Origin: Clostridium_S neuense
GTDB taxonomy: Bacteria; Bacillota; Clostridia; Clostridiales; Clostridiaceae
Assembly: GCF_045310695.1 (NCBI RefSeq)
Contig: NZ_JBJIAA010000014.1
Coordinates: 98,791-162,790, forward strand
Length of the DNA stretch: 64,000 nt
Direction of reading: 5' to 3'
Under the pieces are notes generated by a model. It saw only the letters and a list, made by a program, of their open reading frames with translations. It did not search any database and was not told where the DNA came from. Position numbers and translations under genes: made by a program. Within the stretch, counting starts at the first letter, position 1. Each line of letters begins with the position of its first letter. Shown piece by piece: positions 1 to 8,605 of the stretch.

Positions 1-2256
1 ATTTACATACCACATAGTTCTTATAAAACTTACTACCCAAAATCTAGGATCCGCTTGACTAACTGTATTTACATACCACATAGTTCTTATAAAACCTATA
101 TGCTGATTAAAGAAATTTGAATTAGCTTTAATATTTACATACCACATAGTTCTTATAAAACAAGGATATTTCTAAAGATAAAAGATATTAAAGCACAAAT
201 TTACATACCACATAGTTCTTATAAAACGTATCAGTAGGTTTTATTTTTTCAACAACATCTTCATTTACATACCACATAGTTCTTATAAAACGTTACTACA
301 GATTTAACAGCAGTAGGTATTGAGTTTGATTTACATACCACATAGTTCTTATAAAACCTACAGCTTCTTTTTTTATAAATTTTTTAGCTTCTTTATTTAC
401 ATACCACATAGTTCTTATAAAACCCCATAATCTATCTTAATCCATTCTTTTAACTCGTCATTTACATACCACATAGTTCTTATAAAACTTGCACATTATT
501 TCCCAAAAATCTTTATTCTTATAGTCATTTACATACCACATAGTTCTTATAAAACCAAACAAGGTTGTAGTAATAAGAATAGATGCAACAGAATTTACAT
601 ACCACATAGTTCTTATAAAACCAATCAGCAATAAAAAACTTTGGATTAAGTGAATTACATTTACATACCACATAGTTCTTATAAAACTTGGACTTGGGTT
701 GTAGCAGCAGCAGTAGCATTAATATTTACATACCACATAGTTCTTATAAAACACTTAGATAATAAACTTGTTTTAGAATCTATTTAGGATTTACATACCA
801 CATAGTTCTTATAAAACATGTATTACAAGAAGCATTGTATGAAACTATAAGTTCATTTACATACCACATAGTTCTTATAAAACCTATATAGGAGGAATGG
901 GAAATGAATAAAAAATTAATTTACATACCACATAGTTCTTATAAAACAGACACTCTGTTTTCCTCCCCTCATAAATTCCATGAAATTTACATACCACATA
1001 GTTCTTATAAAACTTTATGTATAAAATTATTGATTCGTTTGATGATCCGGATTTACATACCACATAGTTCTTATAAAACTAAATATATAGTTGAACCTTA
1101 TAGAGTTCGATTAAAATTTACATACCACATAGTTCTTATAAAACAAGGACAAGGAATAAAATTCTTTGCAAAATGTGAAGAATTTACATACCACATAGTT
1201 CTTATAAAACTTATATGGCTCTATAATCGGTTTTAATGTAGTTTACATTTACATACCACATAGTTCTTATAAAACATCTAAAATTTATATCTTTTAATTG
1301 TATATCTAAACAATTTACATACCACATAGTTCTTATAAAACTGGTTTGGCATGATTCTTGCTAAGTAATTAGCGATATTTACATACCACATAGTTCTTAT
1401 AAAACTTAAGACATATGGAAGATTTAGAGTATTTAATTCAACATTTACATACCACATAGTTCTTATAAAACCTATTTATATTGTTTGTGATATAATATAA
1501 ATAAAAGAATTTACATACCACATAGTTCTTATAAAACTTTCCATGTTCCCAATAATACATATGAGCAAATTCGATTTACATACCACATAGTTCTTATAAA
1601 ACAGAAAAGGAGCAAACAGCAATTCAAGTACAGGACATATTTACATACCACATAGTTCTTATAAAACTAAGTTCGCAATGCAACAACAGTGAATATATTG
1701 TGAATTTACATACCACATAGTTCTTATAAAACAAGACTTGGAATTATATATATTATCAGACCTTCATATATTTACATACCACATAGTTCTTATAAAACCT
1801 TTATGGAATATTCAATTTGAAGATGGTTATACAATATTTACATACCACATAGTTCTTATAAAACAAATTGAAAAACGTTTAAAAGAATGGGCAATGAAAG
1901 AATTTACATACCACATAGTTCTTATAAAACTGTCAAGTAGATATAAAACTTTTGGAGGTTATTAAAAATTTACATACCACATAGTTCTTATAAAACCATA
2001 ACTTCACCTTTATTTAAATTAATCCATATGAAATTTACATACCACATAGTTCTTATAAAACTTGTCCGGTTCGGTTCCTAAATCATCTATAATTAATATT
2101 TACATACCACATAGTTCTTATAAAACAAATCATAAAGCCAACAACCCTTCGTGGGCTGTCGCATTTACATACCACATAGTTCTTATAAAACGAATTGCAT
2201 TGTATTAATATCAAATTCACAAGAATCATTTACATACCACATAGTTCTTATAAAAC
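1..2256 (-). CRISPR. CRISPR array, 35 repeats and 34 spacers, open at the left edge
   Basis: A 29-bp repeat (plus strand begins ATTTACATAC and ends TTATAAAAC) recurs at 1, 67, 133, 199, 263, 329 and so on, to the last copy at 2228-2256. I counted 35 copies and saw no mismatch in any. Spacers are about 35-38 bp and all look different. The reverse complement (begins GTTTTATAAG, ends ATGTAAAT) closely resembles the 29-bp type I-B repeats of C. difficile, so crRNAs are probably transcribed on the minus strand with an ATGTAAAT 5' handle. The leader at 2257-2437 agrees with this. The window starts exactly on a repeat, so the leader-distal end is not seen. There is no cas gene within 64 kb on the leader side. 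Apparent open frames inside the array are artefacts of the repeat. Confidence 0.98.
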
Positions 2257-2437
2257 CAAAATTCCAAAAACTCTAAATCCCCATTTTTCCTCACTTTTAT
2301 GGCTCCATAAAGTTATAAAATCACATTCATTTGCAGTGAACCTCCAGTAGTGCATGTTAATATTATAACAAAGTCACTTTATGGCTTCAATATCAAGCTC
2401 TTAACGCTATTTCTCAAAAAATGAGGTTCACTGCAAA
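2257..2437 (-). promoter_or_regulatory. CRISPR leader with promoter and flanking inverted repeat
   Basis: AT-rich leader next to the newest repeat (2228-2256). On the minus strand a -35 TTGAAG (2390-2385) and a -10 TATAAT (2367-2362) are separated by 17 bp and point into the array. A perfect 15-bp inverted repeat brackets the promoter: TTTGCAGTGAACCTC at 2330-2344 and GAGGTTCACTGCAAA at 2423-2437. A second, weaker pair built on CCATAAAGT / ACTTTATGG lies at about 2304-2385. The arms could bind a regulator or a Cas1-Cas2/host integration factor; that role is inference. No gene is supported in 2438-2619. Confidence 0.8.
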
Positions 2438-2619
2438 ATTTAATGCTTATGCAATAGTTAAACATAGTATTCAACCCGTCTACCACTATATTTTGTGTAC
2501 TAATAAAACATTAAGCTTAAAGTGTATACTTACACCTTTACTGTACCCTATCAATTATACTCTAAGTCAACTTCTAGTTTATCAGAATGAATATGGTATT
2601 GAAAATTCAATCTTTTAAT

Positions 2620-3558
2620 TTATTTATAATATTCCTTTATGCTTTCAGCTTCATCCTTAATCTTTAATTTAAGTTCCTCTGGCGCCAAAACTTTAACCTT
2701 GCTTCCCATACTAAGTATCCAACTTATAATTTCAGTTTTGCCTTCCATAGTTGCCTCAAATATTATGGATTTATCATTCTTCCAGGTTATTTTTTGATTG
2801 TTAACCCACATTTTTTCACTTACTATGTATGACATAGGATAAAAAATGTGAAGCTTCAATTCATATATCCCATCTCTATATATGCCAAAATTGTTTTTCA
2901 TATATTCCTTAAGGGAAAAATTCTTTGGGAAAATAAACTTTTCAGAAAGCACCTCGTATTCAAGCATTCTTGATATTTTAAAATCCCTAATACTATTTCT
3001 TTTTTCACAATATGCAGCGACATAAATAGCATTTCTATAATTTATAAGTGCATATGGGTGAATAATTCTATTACTTTCGCCTGAACTTAAAGCAAAATAT
3101 CTTATTCTTATTTTAGATTTAGTTATAATAGCTTTGTGCACATCCAATAATTTTTTCTTATCTTGCTCTATTGATACATCTGATTTTATAAAATACTCAA
3201 CATCATTTATTTGCTTGTCCTTTATTTTTTTAGCTACCATTATTTTATCTGTAAGTGAATTTATTTCATCTAAATATATAAAATTAGATTGCCTAAGTTC
3301 ACTATTAGCAATACTTAGTGCAGAATATTCATCTTCATCTATATCAAGGTTTAATAAATGATCATATCCTTCTAGTGAATATCCTCCGTTACTTCCCGTT
3401 GTCGATTTAATGTATACATGAGCTAATTCTAAATCTTTTTTGTATTTTCTAACCATTCTCTCGTCAACTTCAAGTTCTCTTGAAATATCAGAAATTTTCA
3501 TCTTGCCATTACTTCTTAAGAGTATTATCATCTTTAATAAATTTGAAAATTTACTCAT
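2620..3558 (-). CDS. WYL-domain transcriptional regulator (HTH + WYL)
   Basis: About 312 residues. The N-terminal ~60 residues form a DeoR/HTH_11-like winged helix (ISDISRELEVDERMVRKYKK). The middle and C-terminal parts match the WYL layout: a strand-rich region around residues 145-205 containing RIRYFALSSGE and HPYALINYRNAIYVAAYC, then a WCX-like tail. WYL domains bind ligands or nucleic acid in regulators, and some control CRISPR-Cas or other defence loci. The start MSKFSN is preferred because GAG lies about 8 nt upstream; GTG or ATG starts 6-9 nt further upstream are possible. It reads toward the CRISPR leader, about 180 bp from the leader inverted repeat, so a role at the array is possible but unproven. 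Confidence 0.85.
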   Translation of the reverse strand: MSKFSNLLKMIILLRSNGKMKISDISRELEVDERMVRKYKKDLELAHVYIKSTTGSNGGYSLEGYDHLLNLDIDEDEYSALSIANSELRQSNFIYLDEINSLTDKIMVAKKIKDKQINDVEYFIKSDVSIEQDKKKLLDVHKAIITKSKIRIRYFALSSGESNRIIHPYALINYRNAIYVAAYCEKRNSIRDFKISRMLEYEVLSEKFIFPKNFSLKEYMKNNFGIYRDGIYELKLHIFYPMSYIVSEKMWVNNQKITWKNDKSIIFEATMEGKTEIISWILSMGSKVKVLAPEELKLKIKDEAESIKEYYK

Positions 3559-3623
3559 TGTCATCACTCTTTATTTTTTTATAAAAATGAACAACCGCTT
3601 CATTTTAGTCTATAATTTATTTA

Positions 3624-4781
3624 TTAATCTTCCACTAACTTTTTTAAATCCATCTCTCCTGCAATTTTCTTTCCACCTGCTGCATTTGGATGAAGATGAT
3701 CGCCGCAGTCGTACTCTTCTTTCATCTTAGTTTCATCGCTGTCATCCTTTACGTAGTCTGAAAAATCAAAGTATCCATCAGCAAAATTATTTGTCCTTAT
3801 CCACTCATTCACTTCCTGCCTTTTCTGCTCCATCTCTTCCGTAAAACGGTCCATAAAGCCATTAAATGGAAGTATTGTACAAAGAAAAATTTTTGCATCA
3901 TGCTTATGTGAAATTTTCACATATTTTTTTAATCCCTCTATCATTTCAGCTCCAGTTACCTTCTCACTTATATCAGCATCATAACCGGGATGGATGAGAT
4001 CATTAACACCTTCTAGTACTATTACAACCTCTGCTTTATTTGATTCAAAAACATCTTTTTCAAATCTAGAAATTCCAGCTTCTCCAAAGAGCCCCAGGCA
4101 TCCACCACAACGTGAAGCATCATGAAGTATTCTATTGCCTGAAATCCCCCTGTTTATAATTGCAACTTTTCCAGGGTATTTTTCATATAAAAGCCTTCCA
4201 AGTTCACTGTCCCAATGTGAATGATTTGTAATAGAATCCCCAAAAGCAACTATTCTTCTCACTTTATTCTTAGTAAAGATTTCGATTCGTGCCAATGCAT
4301 AAAAAGCTTCTCTCATATCCTCGTCCGTATATTCTATACATTCCGTTTTACAGGTATTTCCCTCTTTTATTATGGTTTTAGTTAAAATTCTAGATTGCAT
4401 GCTGCCTATACAATCAACCTTAACTTTATCCTTAACATACATGGAAATTACTATATCTTGTCCAACTGGAACCTTGAGCTCTACTGGATCACTATACAGT
4501 ATTTTTCCAGGCAGTAATTCAATTGTTTTTGAAGCTTCAAAGGTTACTGGAACACAATTTTTATTATCTACGTTTTTTCCATCCTTTGATAGCGCTATAA
4601 AGGCTTCTTCTATTTTTAAAGTTTGTCTGCCACATTCATTTGATAATAGCAGTCTTACTTTTTCACCTTCAATATTATTCTTAATAATCATGTGTTGAGT
4701 TTCGTTTTCAACCTCCATTGGGTCACATTCAAGATCAACCATCCTATAGCTCCAGCTTGCAATCCATTCTCCATTATCCAT
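3624..4781 (-). CDS. SGNH/GDSL-family hydrolase (probable carbohydrate esterase)
   Basis: About 385 residues. The first ~170 residues are a beta-rich domain typical of two-domain acyl esterases. The catalytic SGNH domain follows, with block I GDSIT (nucleophile Ser), block II GISGNR, block III EGVNDL (oxyanion Asn) and block V DHLHPN (Asp/His). No signal peptide is visible, so it is probably cytoplasmic. The start MDNGEWIASW is chosen because GGAGG lies 10 nt upstream; a longer start 17 codons upstream lacks a ribosome site. The fold is clear and the substrate is not; deacetylation of imported oligosaccharides would fit the nearby glycosidases but is inference. Confidence 0.85.
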   Translation of the reverse strand: MDNGEWIASWSYRMVDLECDPMEVENETQHMIIKNNIEGEKVRLLLSNECGRQTLKIEEAFIALSKDGKNVDNKNCVPVTFEASKTIELLPGKILYSDPVELKVPVGQDIVISMYVKDKVKVDCIGSMQSRILTKTIIKEGNTCKTECIEYTDEDMREAFYALARIEIFTKNKVRRIVAFGDSITNHSHWDSELGRLLYEKYPGKVAIINRGISGNRILHDASRCGGCLGLFGEAGISRFEKDVFESNKAEVVIVLEGVNDLIHPGYDADISEKVTGAEMIEGLKKYVKISHKHDAKIFLCTILPFNGFMDRFTEEMEQKRQEVNEWIRTNNFADGYFDFSDYVKDDSDETKMKEEYDCGDHLHPNAAGGKKIAGEMDLKKLVED

Positions 4782-4877
4782 TTTTCCTATTCCTCCAGTA
4801 TATAAATACTTAATATCTTCATGATTACACATTGAAGTTTAAAAATCAATTATCATAAAAAAATTTTGCATGAATAA

Positions 4878-5303
4878 TTATTTTTTTCTTTGAAGTTTTG
4901 AGTTAATTTCATTTATTTTTAATTTCCAATAAATTTTATAAGAACACCACATAACAACATAAAGCGTTATAAAAATCAATGCATATACTAACTTTGGGAC
5001 TACCCCTTCTGGCATCCAATCTCCTAAAACGGATGCTATAGAAAACGCAGTTACAATTGTTATAAAATGAAGAATAGTTTTCTTTAAAAAACTCCATCCT
5101 TCTACATTAAATATAACTGATGATGATGCCAACAAAAATCCAAGTACAGCTGAAATTAAAAAATCATTCACAATTGGCTTTACTGCTACACTACCGTTTA
5201 TATCAATTTCAAAAGCCATTATGCAAAATACTACCGCTGATATAGAAACTCCCACGCTAATTCCCATAGTTCCCCTTTTTAATACTTCCTTAAAATAATT
5301 CAT
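4878..5303 (-). CDS. DUF3021 membrane protein, partner of LytTR regulator
   Basis: 141 residues with four predicted membrane segments (about 13-33, 45-65, 73-93 and 105-125) and a basic C-terminus (KLQRKK), typical of DUF3021 proteins. It starts 2 nt after the stop of the upstream LytTR gene and has a GGAGG site inside that gene's end. LytTR/DUF3021 pairs are common in Firmicutes; the membrane protein is thought to restrain the regulator, by analogy with membrane-inhibited LytTR systems. The signal it senses is unknown. Confidence 0.85.
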   Translation of the reverse strand: MNYFKEVLKRGTMGISVGVSISAVVFCIMAFEIDINGSVAVKPIVNDFLISAVLGFLLASSSVIFNVEGWSFLKKTILHFITIVTAFSIASVLGDWMPEGVVPKLVYALIFITLYVVMWCSYKIYWKLKINEINSKLQRKK

Positions 5304-5305
5304 AT

Positions 5306-5755
5306 CTACTTACCTCCAATACTCAAATACTGCTTTATCTTTGTTACATATTTTCTAGACACATATTCCTGTTTCCCATTAATAAAATTAACGCACATAG
5401 TTCCATTGAAGAACATCTCCAAATTCTTAATCTTGTCTACATTAGCAATAACCGATTTTGATATTCTTATAAAAGATGTGTTTTCAAATTCTTCTTCAAG
5501 TTCATATAACTTTTCTTTGACCTCATATGAAGTATCTCTAGTTTGAGCTATTATCTTTTTGTTTTCACTGTAAAAAAAGAATATGTTATCAGGATCAAGA
5601 ATATACATTTTTTCATCCTTACTACCTATGATATGCCTTTTTGCCACATGCTTTAAAAATTTCAAAACAGCCTCTATTTCTTCTGTCATTTCTGGTGACT
5701 CTATAATAAGCTTACTCTCATTAAATTCAGAATCTATTTTTAAATCAACCTTCAA
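5306..5755 (-). CDS. LytTR-family DNA-binding regulator
   Basis: 149 residues. The C-terminal ~95 residues are a LytTR domain (ILDPDNIFFFYSENKKIIAQ, then FIRISKSVIANVDKI and YVSRKYVTKIKQYL). The short N-terminus replaces a receiver domain, so this is a stand-alone LytTR regulator. It starts at TTG, with GAGAGGGG about 8 nt upstream. It is translationally linked to the DUF3021 gene, and the pair probably forms one autoregulated operon. Confidence 0.9.
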   Translation of the reverse strand: MKVDLKIDSEFNESKLIIESPEMTEEIEAVLKFLKHVAKRHIIGSKDEKMYILDPDNIFFFYSENKKIIAQTRDTSYEVKEKLYELEEEFENTSFIRISKSVIANVDKIKNLEMFFNGTMCVNFINGKQEYVSRKYVTKIKQYLSIGGK

Positions 5756-5917
5756 TGCTTATCCCCCTCTCAATAATTAAATTATATATCGCAAATAATT
5801 TCAAAACCATAAAAGCAGAATAAGTGGTAGTATTTTTTATACTAAGATGCTTTAAAAATAGAGTAATATGATAAAATATAATTATATTAAGAATTTACAT
5901 AACACATGGAGGTTTCT

Positions 5918-6739
5918 ATGAAAAATTTCAATAGTGAATTATATTTAAAATTGCAAAGAATACTAAATGGTTCAGACTACAACAATACGTACAAAATATT
6001 ATCTAAAAATCTTATTGAAAACTTGGAAAATTTCAAGCATATGACTATTGAAAAGTTTGCAGCTATTTCTTTCACCTCCATTTCCACAGTTTCAAGATTT
6101 GTTAGACTGCTTGGCTTCAAAAATTTTATCGAGTTAAAAGAATACTCTCAATCTTATAAACTGTACAGATTTATGAATATGAACGACAATATTGAGCATA
6201 TGAAATTTGATATGTTACACGACAATGATATTCTAAATAATTATATAGACGATATTTGCACCTCACTTCAAGGTTTAAAAAACAATGTTGATTTTAAAAA
6301 AATAGATAAAATAAATGAACTGATTTATAATGCTAATTCCATATCCTTATATGCATTTTTGCTTCCAGGCTCTCTTGCCAAGTTCTATCAATTATCCATG
6401 CTTTCTTTAGGTAAATGTTCCAAATACTATGACCTTACTAATGCCAATTTAAGTACTGATGACTATGAAAATGAACTGTCACTATTTTTCTCAGTAGACG
6501 GTAACTTTATAGAATCCTCCAGAGACATTATTATAAAATTAAAAGCAAATAACAAAAAGTTAGTTTTAATTACTCAAAATCCTAGGGTAAGATTGTGTAA
6601 TATGTTTGATGAGATTTTATTTATGGGAAATAACGATTCATCCAAAGGTGGACGTTACAAGCTCATGATTTTTATAGAACTGCTTTTAAATAGATACTAT
6701 TTAACCTACTACAAGGATGAGCTATCTAATTTTAATTAA
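5918..6739 (+). CDS. RpiR-family transcriptional regulator (HTH + SIS)
   Basis: About 273 residues. The N-terminal HTH_6 domain contains MTIEKFAAISFTSISTVSRF followed by RLLGFKNFIELK, the classic RpiR signature. A SIS-type phosphosugar-binding domain covers about 125-250 (SISLYAFLLPGS, LFFSVDGN, LVLITQNP). The start is set by TGGAGG 6 nt upstream of MKNFNSE. RpiR proteins respond to phosphorylated sugars, and the co-directional GH4 gene downstream is the likely target. The SIS motif is less canonical than usual, so the ligand is uncertain. Confidence 0.88.
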   Translation: MKNFNSELYLKLQRILNGSDYNNTYKILSKNLIENLENFKHMTIEKFAAISFTSISTVSRFVRLLGFKNFIELKEYSQSYKLYRFMNMNDNIEHMKFDMLHDNDILNNYIDDICTSLQGLKNNVDFKKIDKINELIYNANSISLYAFLLPGSLAKFYQLSMLSLGKCSKYYDLTNANLSTDDYENELSLFFSVDGNFIESSRDIIIKLKANNKKLVLITQNPRVRLCNMFDEILFMGNNDSSKGGRYKLMIFIELLLNRYYLTYYKDELSNFN

Positions 6740-6916
6740 CTTATGCACTTCAAAATTCATTAATATTTTCAAAATATGAAAAAATCCATTGCAGGATGAA
6801 GGGCTCCTCTTTTTCATTATCTGTTATTATCAAATTATGAATTATCTTTAAGTGGAAGCAGAGCTAGTTTCACTATAATACCCTGTGCTTCCAACTAAAA
6901 AGGAGGAATAACACTT
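6740..6916 (+). promoter_or_regulatory. Intergenic control region with inverted repeat before GH4 gene
   Basis: An inverted repeat TGGAAGCA / TGCTTCCA spans about 6852-6893 and encloses CACTATAATACC, which carries a good -10 hexamer (TATAAT) but no good -35. This is what an activated or operator-controlled promoter would look like, with RpiR as the obvious candidate. AAGGAGG precedes the GH4 start by 8 nt. The GAGCTAGTTTCACTATA segment resembles half of the palindrome at 12533-12637. Confidence 0.45.
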
Positions 6917-8272
6917 ATGAAAAAGTTAAAAATTGTTACAATTGGTGGTGGCAGCAGCTACACTCCAGAACTAATGGAGGGTTTTATAAAACGTTATAAG
7001 GAGCTTCCTCTAACAGAAATATGGTTAGTTGACATCGAAGAGGGAAGAGAGAAATTAGAAATCGTAGGTGCTATGGCAAAGCGTATGTGGAAAGCCTCTG
7101 GTTACCCTTGTGAGGTTCATTTAACTTTAGATCGTCGTGAAGCTTTAAAGGATGCAGATTTCGTAACAACTCAATTTAGAGTTGGACTTCTTGATGCGCG
7201 TATTAAGGATGAAAGAATTCCTCTAAGTCATGGAATAATTGGTCAAGAAACAAATGGTGCTGGAGGTATGTTTAAAGCTTTTAGAACTGTTCCTGTTATA
7301 CTTGATATTATTAATGATATGAAAGAATTATGTCCAAATGCTTGGCTTATAAATTTCACTAATCCATCAGGCATGATTACTGAAGCTGCCATTAAATATG
7401 GAGGATGGAGCAAAACAGTTGGATTATGTAATGTACCTATACGTTATATAATGATGGCAAGTGAAGCCTTAGATATCCCAATAGAGGATTTAAATTTTAA
7501 GTTTGCAGGTTTAAACCATTTTCACTGGCACCGCGTATGGGATAAAAATGGCATTGAAAGAACCTCTGAGGTTATAGAAGCTGTTTATAATCCATCCAGT
7601 ACTAAGAAATTGAAAGGTATGGAAAACATAAAGGACATTCCAATGCTTTATGAACAAATAAAAGATCTTGGAATTTTACCATGCTCCTATCATCGCTACT
7701 ACTACATTACAGATGACATGTTAAAGAATGAGCTTAAAGAATTTGAGAAGGGTGAAACAAGAGCAGAAAATGTTAAACGCATAGAAGCTGAATTATTTGA
7801 ATTATATAAAGATCCTAATTTAAACTACAAACCAGAACAACTAACAAAACGTGGTGGAACTTACTATTCTGATGCTGCCTGCGAAATTATAAATTCTATA
7901 TACAATAACAAGCAGACTCAAATGGTCGTAAGCACTCAAAATAATGGAACTATTTCGGACTTGCCATACGATTCAATTGTTGAAGTGTCTGCAGTTATCA
8001 CTTCAAATGGTCCTGTACCATTAAACTGGGGCAAGTTTGATTCCGCACCAAGAGCTTTACTTCAGCTCATGAAGGGTATGGAAGAAACGGTTATAAAAGC
8101 CGCTGTTACTGGTGATTACAACAAAGCACTCCATGCATTTATAGTTAACCCATTAGTACCCAGCGGCCAAATTGCTAAACAATTATTAGACGAAATGCTA
8201 ATTGCCCACAAGAAACATCTACCTCAGTTTGCAGATAAAATTGCAGAACTCGAGAAAGAGCTTACACAATAA
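6917..8272 (+). CDS. GH4 6-phospho-beta-glucosidase (NAD+/metal-dependent)
   Basis: 451 residues, the usual GH4 length. Family motifs are all present: the N-terminal Rossmann loop IGGGSSYTPEL, NFTNPSG (NAD/substrate contact), GLCNVPI (metal-ligand Cys) and GLNHFHWHRV (metal-ligand His). GH4 enzymes cleave phosphorylated disaccharides by an NAD+-dependent redox mechanism requiring Mn2+. CNVPI and NHFHW match the 6-phospho-beta-glucosidase (LicH/CelF) group better than the alpha-glucosidase group. It is cytoplasmic and probably complements the GH1 enzyme at 15275. Confidence 0.93.
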   Translation: MKKLKIVTIGGGSSYTPELMEGFIKRYKELPLTEIWLVDIEEGREKLEIVGAMAKRMWKASGYPCEVHLTLDRREALKDADFVTTQFRVGLLDARIKDERIPLSHGIIGQETNGAGGMFKAFRTVPVILDIINDMKELCPNAWLINFTNPSGMITEAAIKYGGWSKTVGLCNVPIRYIMMASEALDIPIEDLNFKFAGLNHFHWHRVWDKNGIERTSEVIEAVYNPSSTKKLKGMENIKDIPMLYEQIKDLGILPCSYHRYYYITDDMLKNELKEFEKGETRAENVKRIEAELFELYKDPNLNYKPEQLTKRGGTYYSDAACEIINSIYNNKQTQMVVSTQNNGTISDLPYDSIVEVSAVITSNGPVPLNWGKFDSAPRALLQLMKGMEETVIKAAVTGDYNKALHAFIVNPLVPSGQIAKQLLDEMLIAHKKHLPQFADKIAELEKELTQ

Positions 8273-8600
8273 GGTAATAGCACTTTTTAAATTGCTTCTT
8301 CAGCGCTATTACCTTACTTTAGTTATGAAAAGATTACTTCATTGCAAAGATTCATACCTAAAATTCCGTAGATACGGAGGAATTTTTTCCTCGAATTACC
8401 ATGAGGGCGAAGGAACAATACTGAAGGAACGATTTAAAAAAGTCCTAATAAATCTTGGCTCAAAAATTGTAAAATACTTAGATATTTCAATTGTCTGAGC
8501 ATTTTTTCAGCGAGTTATTGAAATATCTTAGTATTTTATGATTTTTGAACCTTAGATTTATAGGACTTTTTTAACGCGACAAAGCATTATTCCTTCGCAT
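8271..8600. repeat. Family A palindromic repeat, copy 1 (inverted orientation)
   Basis: Gene-free DNA between two convergent genes. A hairpin AAGGTAATAGC (8271-8281) / GCTATTACCTT (8305-8315) starts at the GH4 stop and may end that transcript. The family A element follows: the accessory hairpin AATTCCGTAGATACGGAGG at 8361-8380, then a long imperfect palindrome at about 8430-8575 (AGTCCTAATAAATCTTGG opposite CTTAGATTTATAGGACT). It is closed by a basal stem GCGAAGGAA (8407-8415) / TTCCTTCGC (8590-8598). Confidence 0.85.
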
Positions 8601-8605
8601 TTTTC

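Noticed and set aside
458..1965. Several open frames of 60-110 residues inside the CRISPR array
   Set aside because: They repeat IYIPHSSYKT or FTYHIVLIK-type units, which are just translations of the CRISPR repeat; there are no ribosome sites or protein-like spacers in one frame throughout.
2421..2618. 65-residue plus-strand frame next to the CRISPR leader
   Set aside because: No ribosome site, starts inside the leader inverted repeat and runs opposite to the array and WYL gene; composition not protein-like.
8202..8498. 98-residue frame overlapping the GH4 end and family A repeat
   Set aside because: Out of frame with GH4 and mostly made of the palindromic repeat; no ribosome site.
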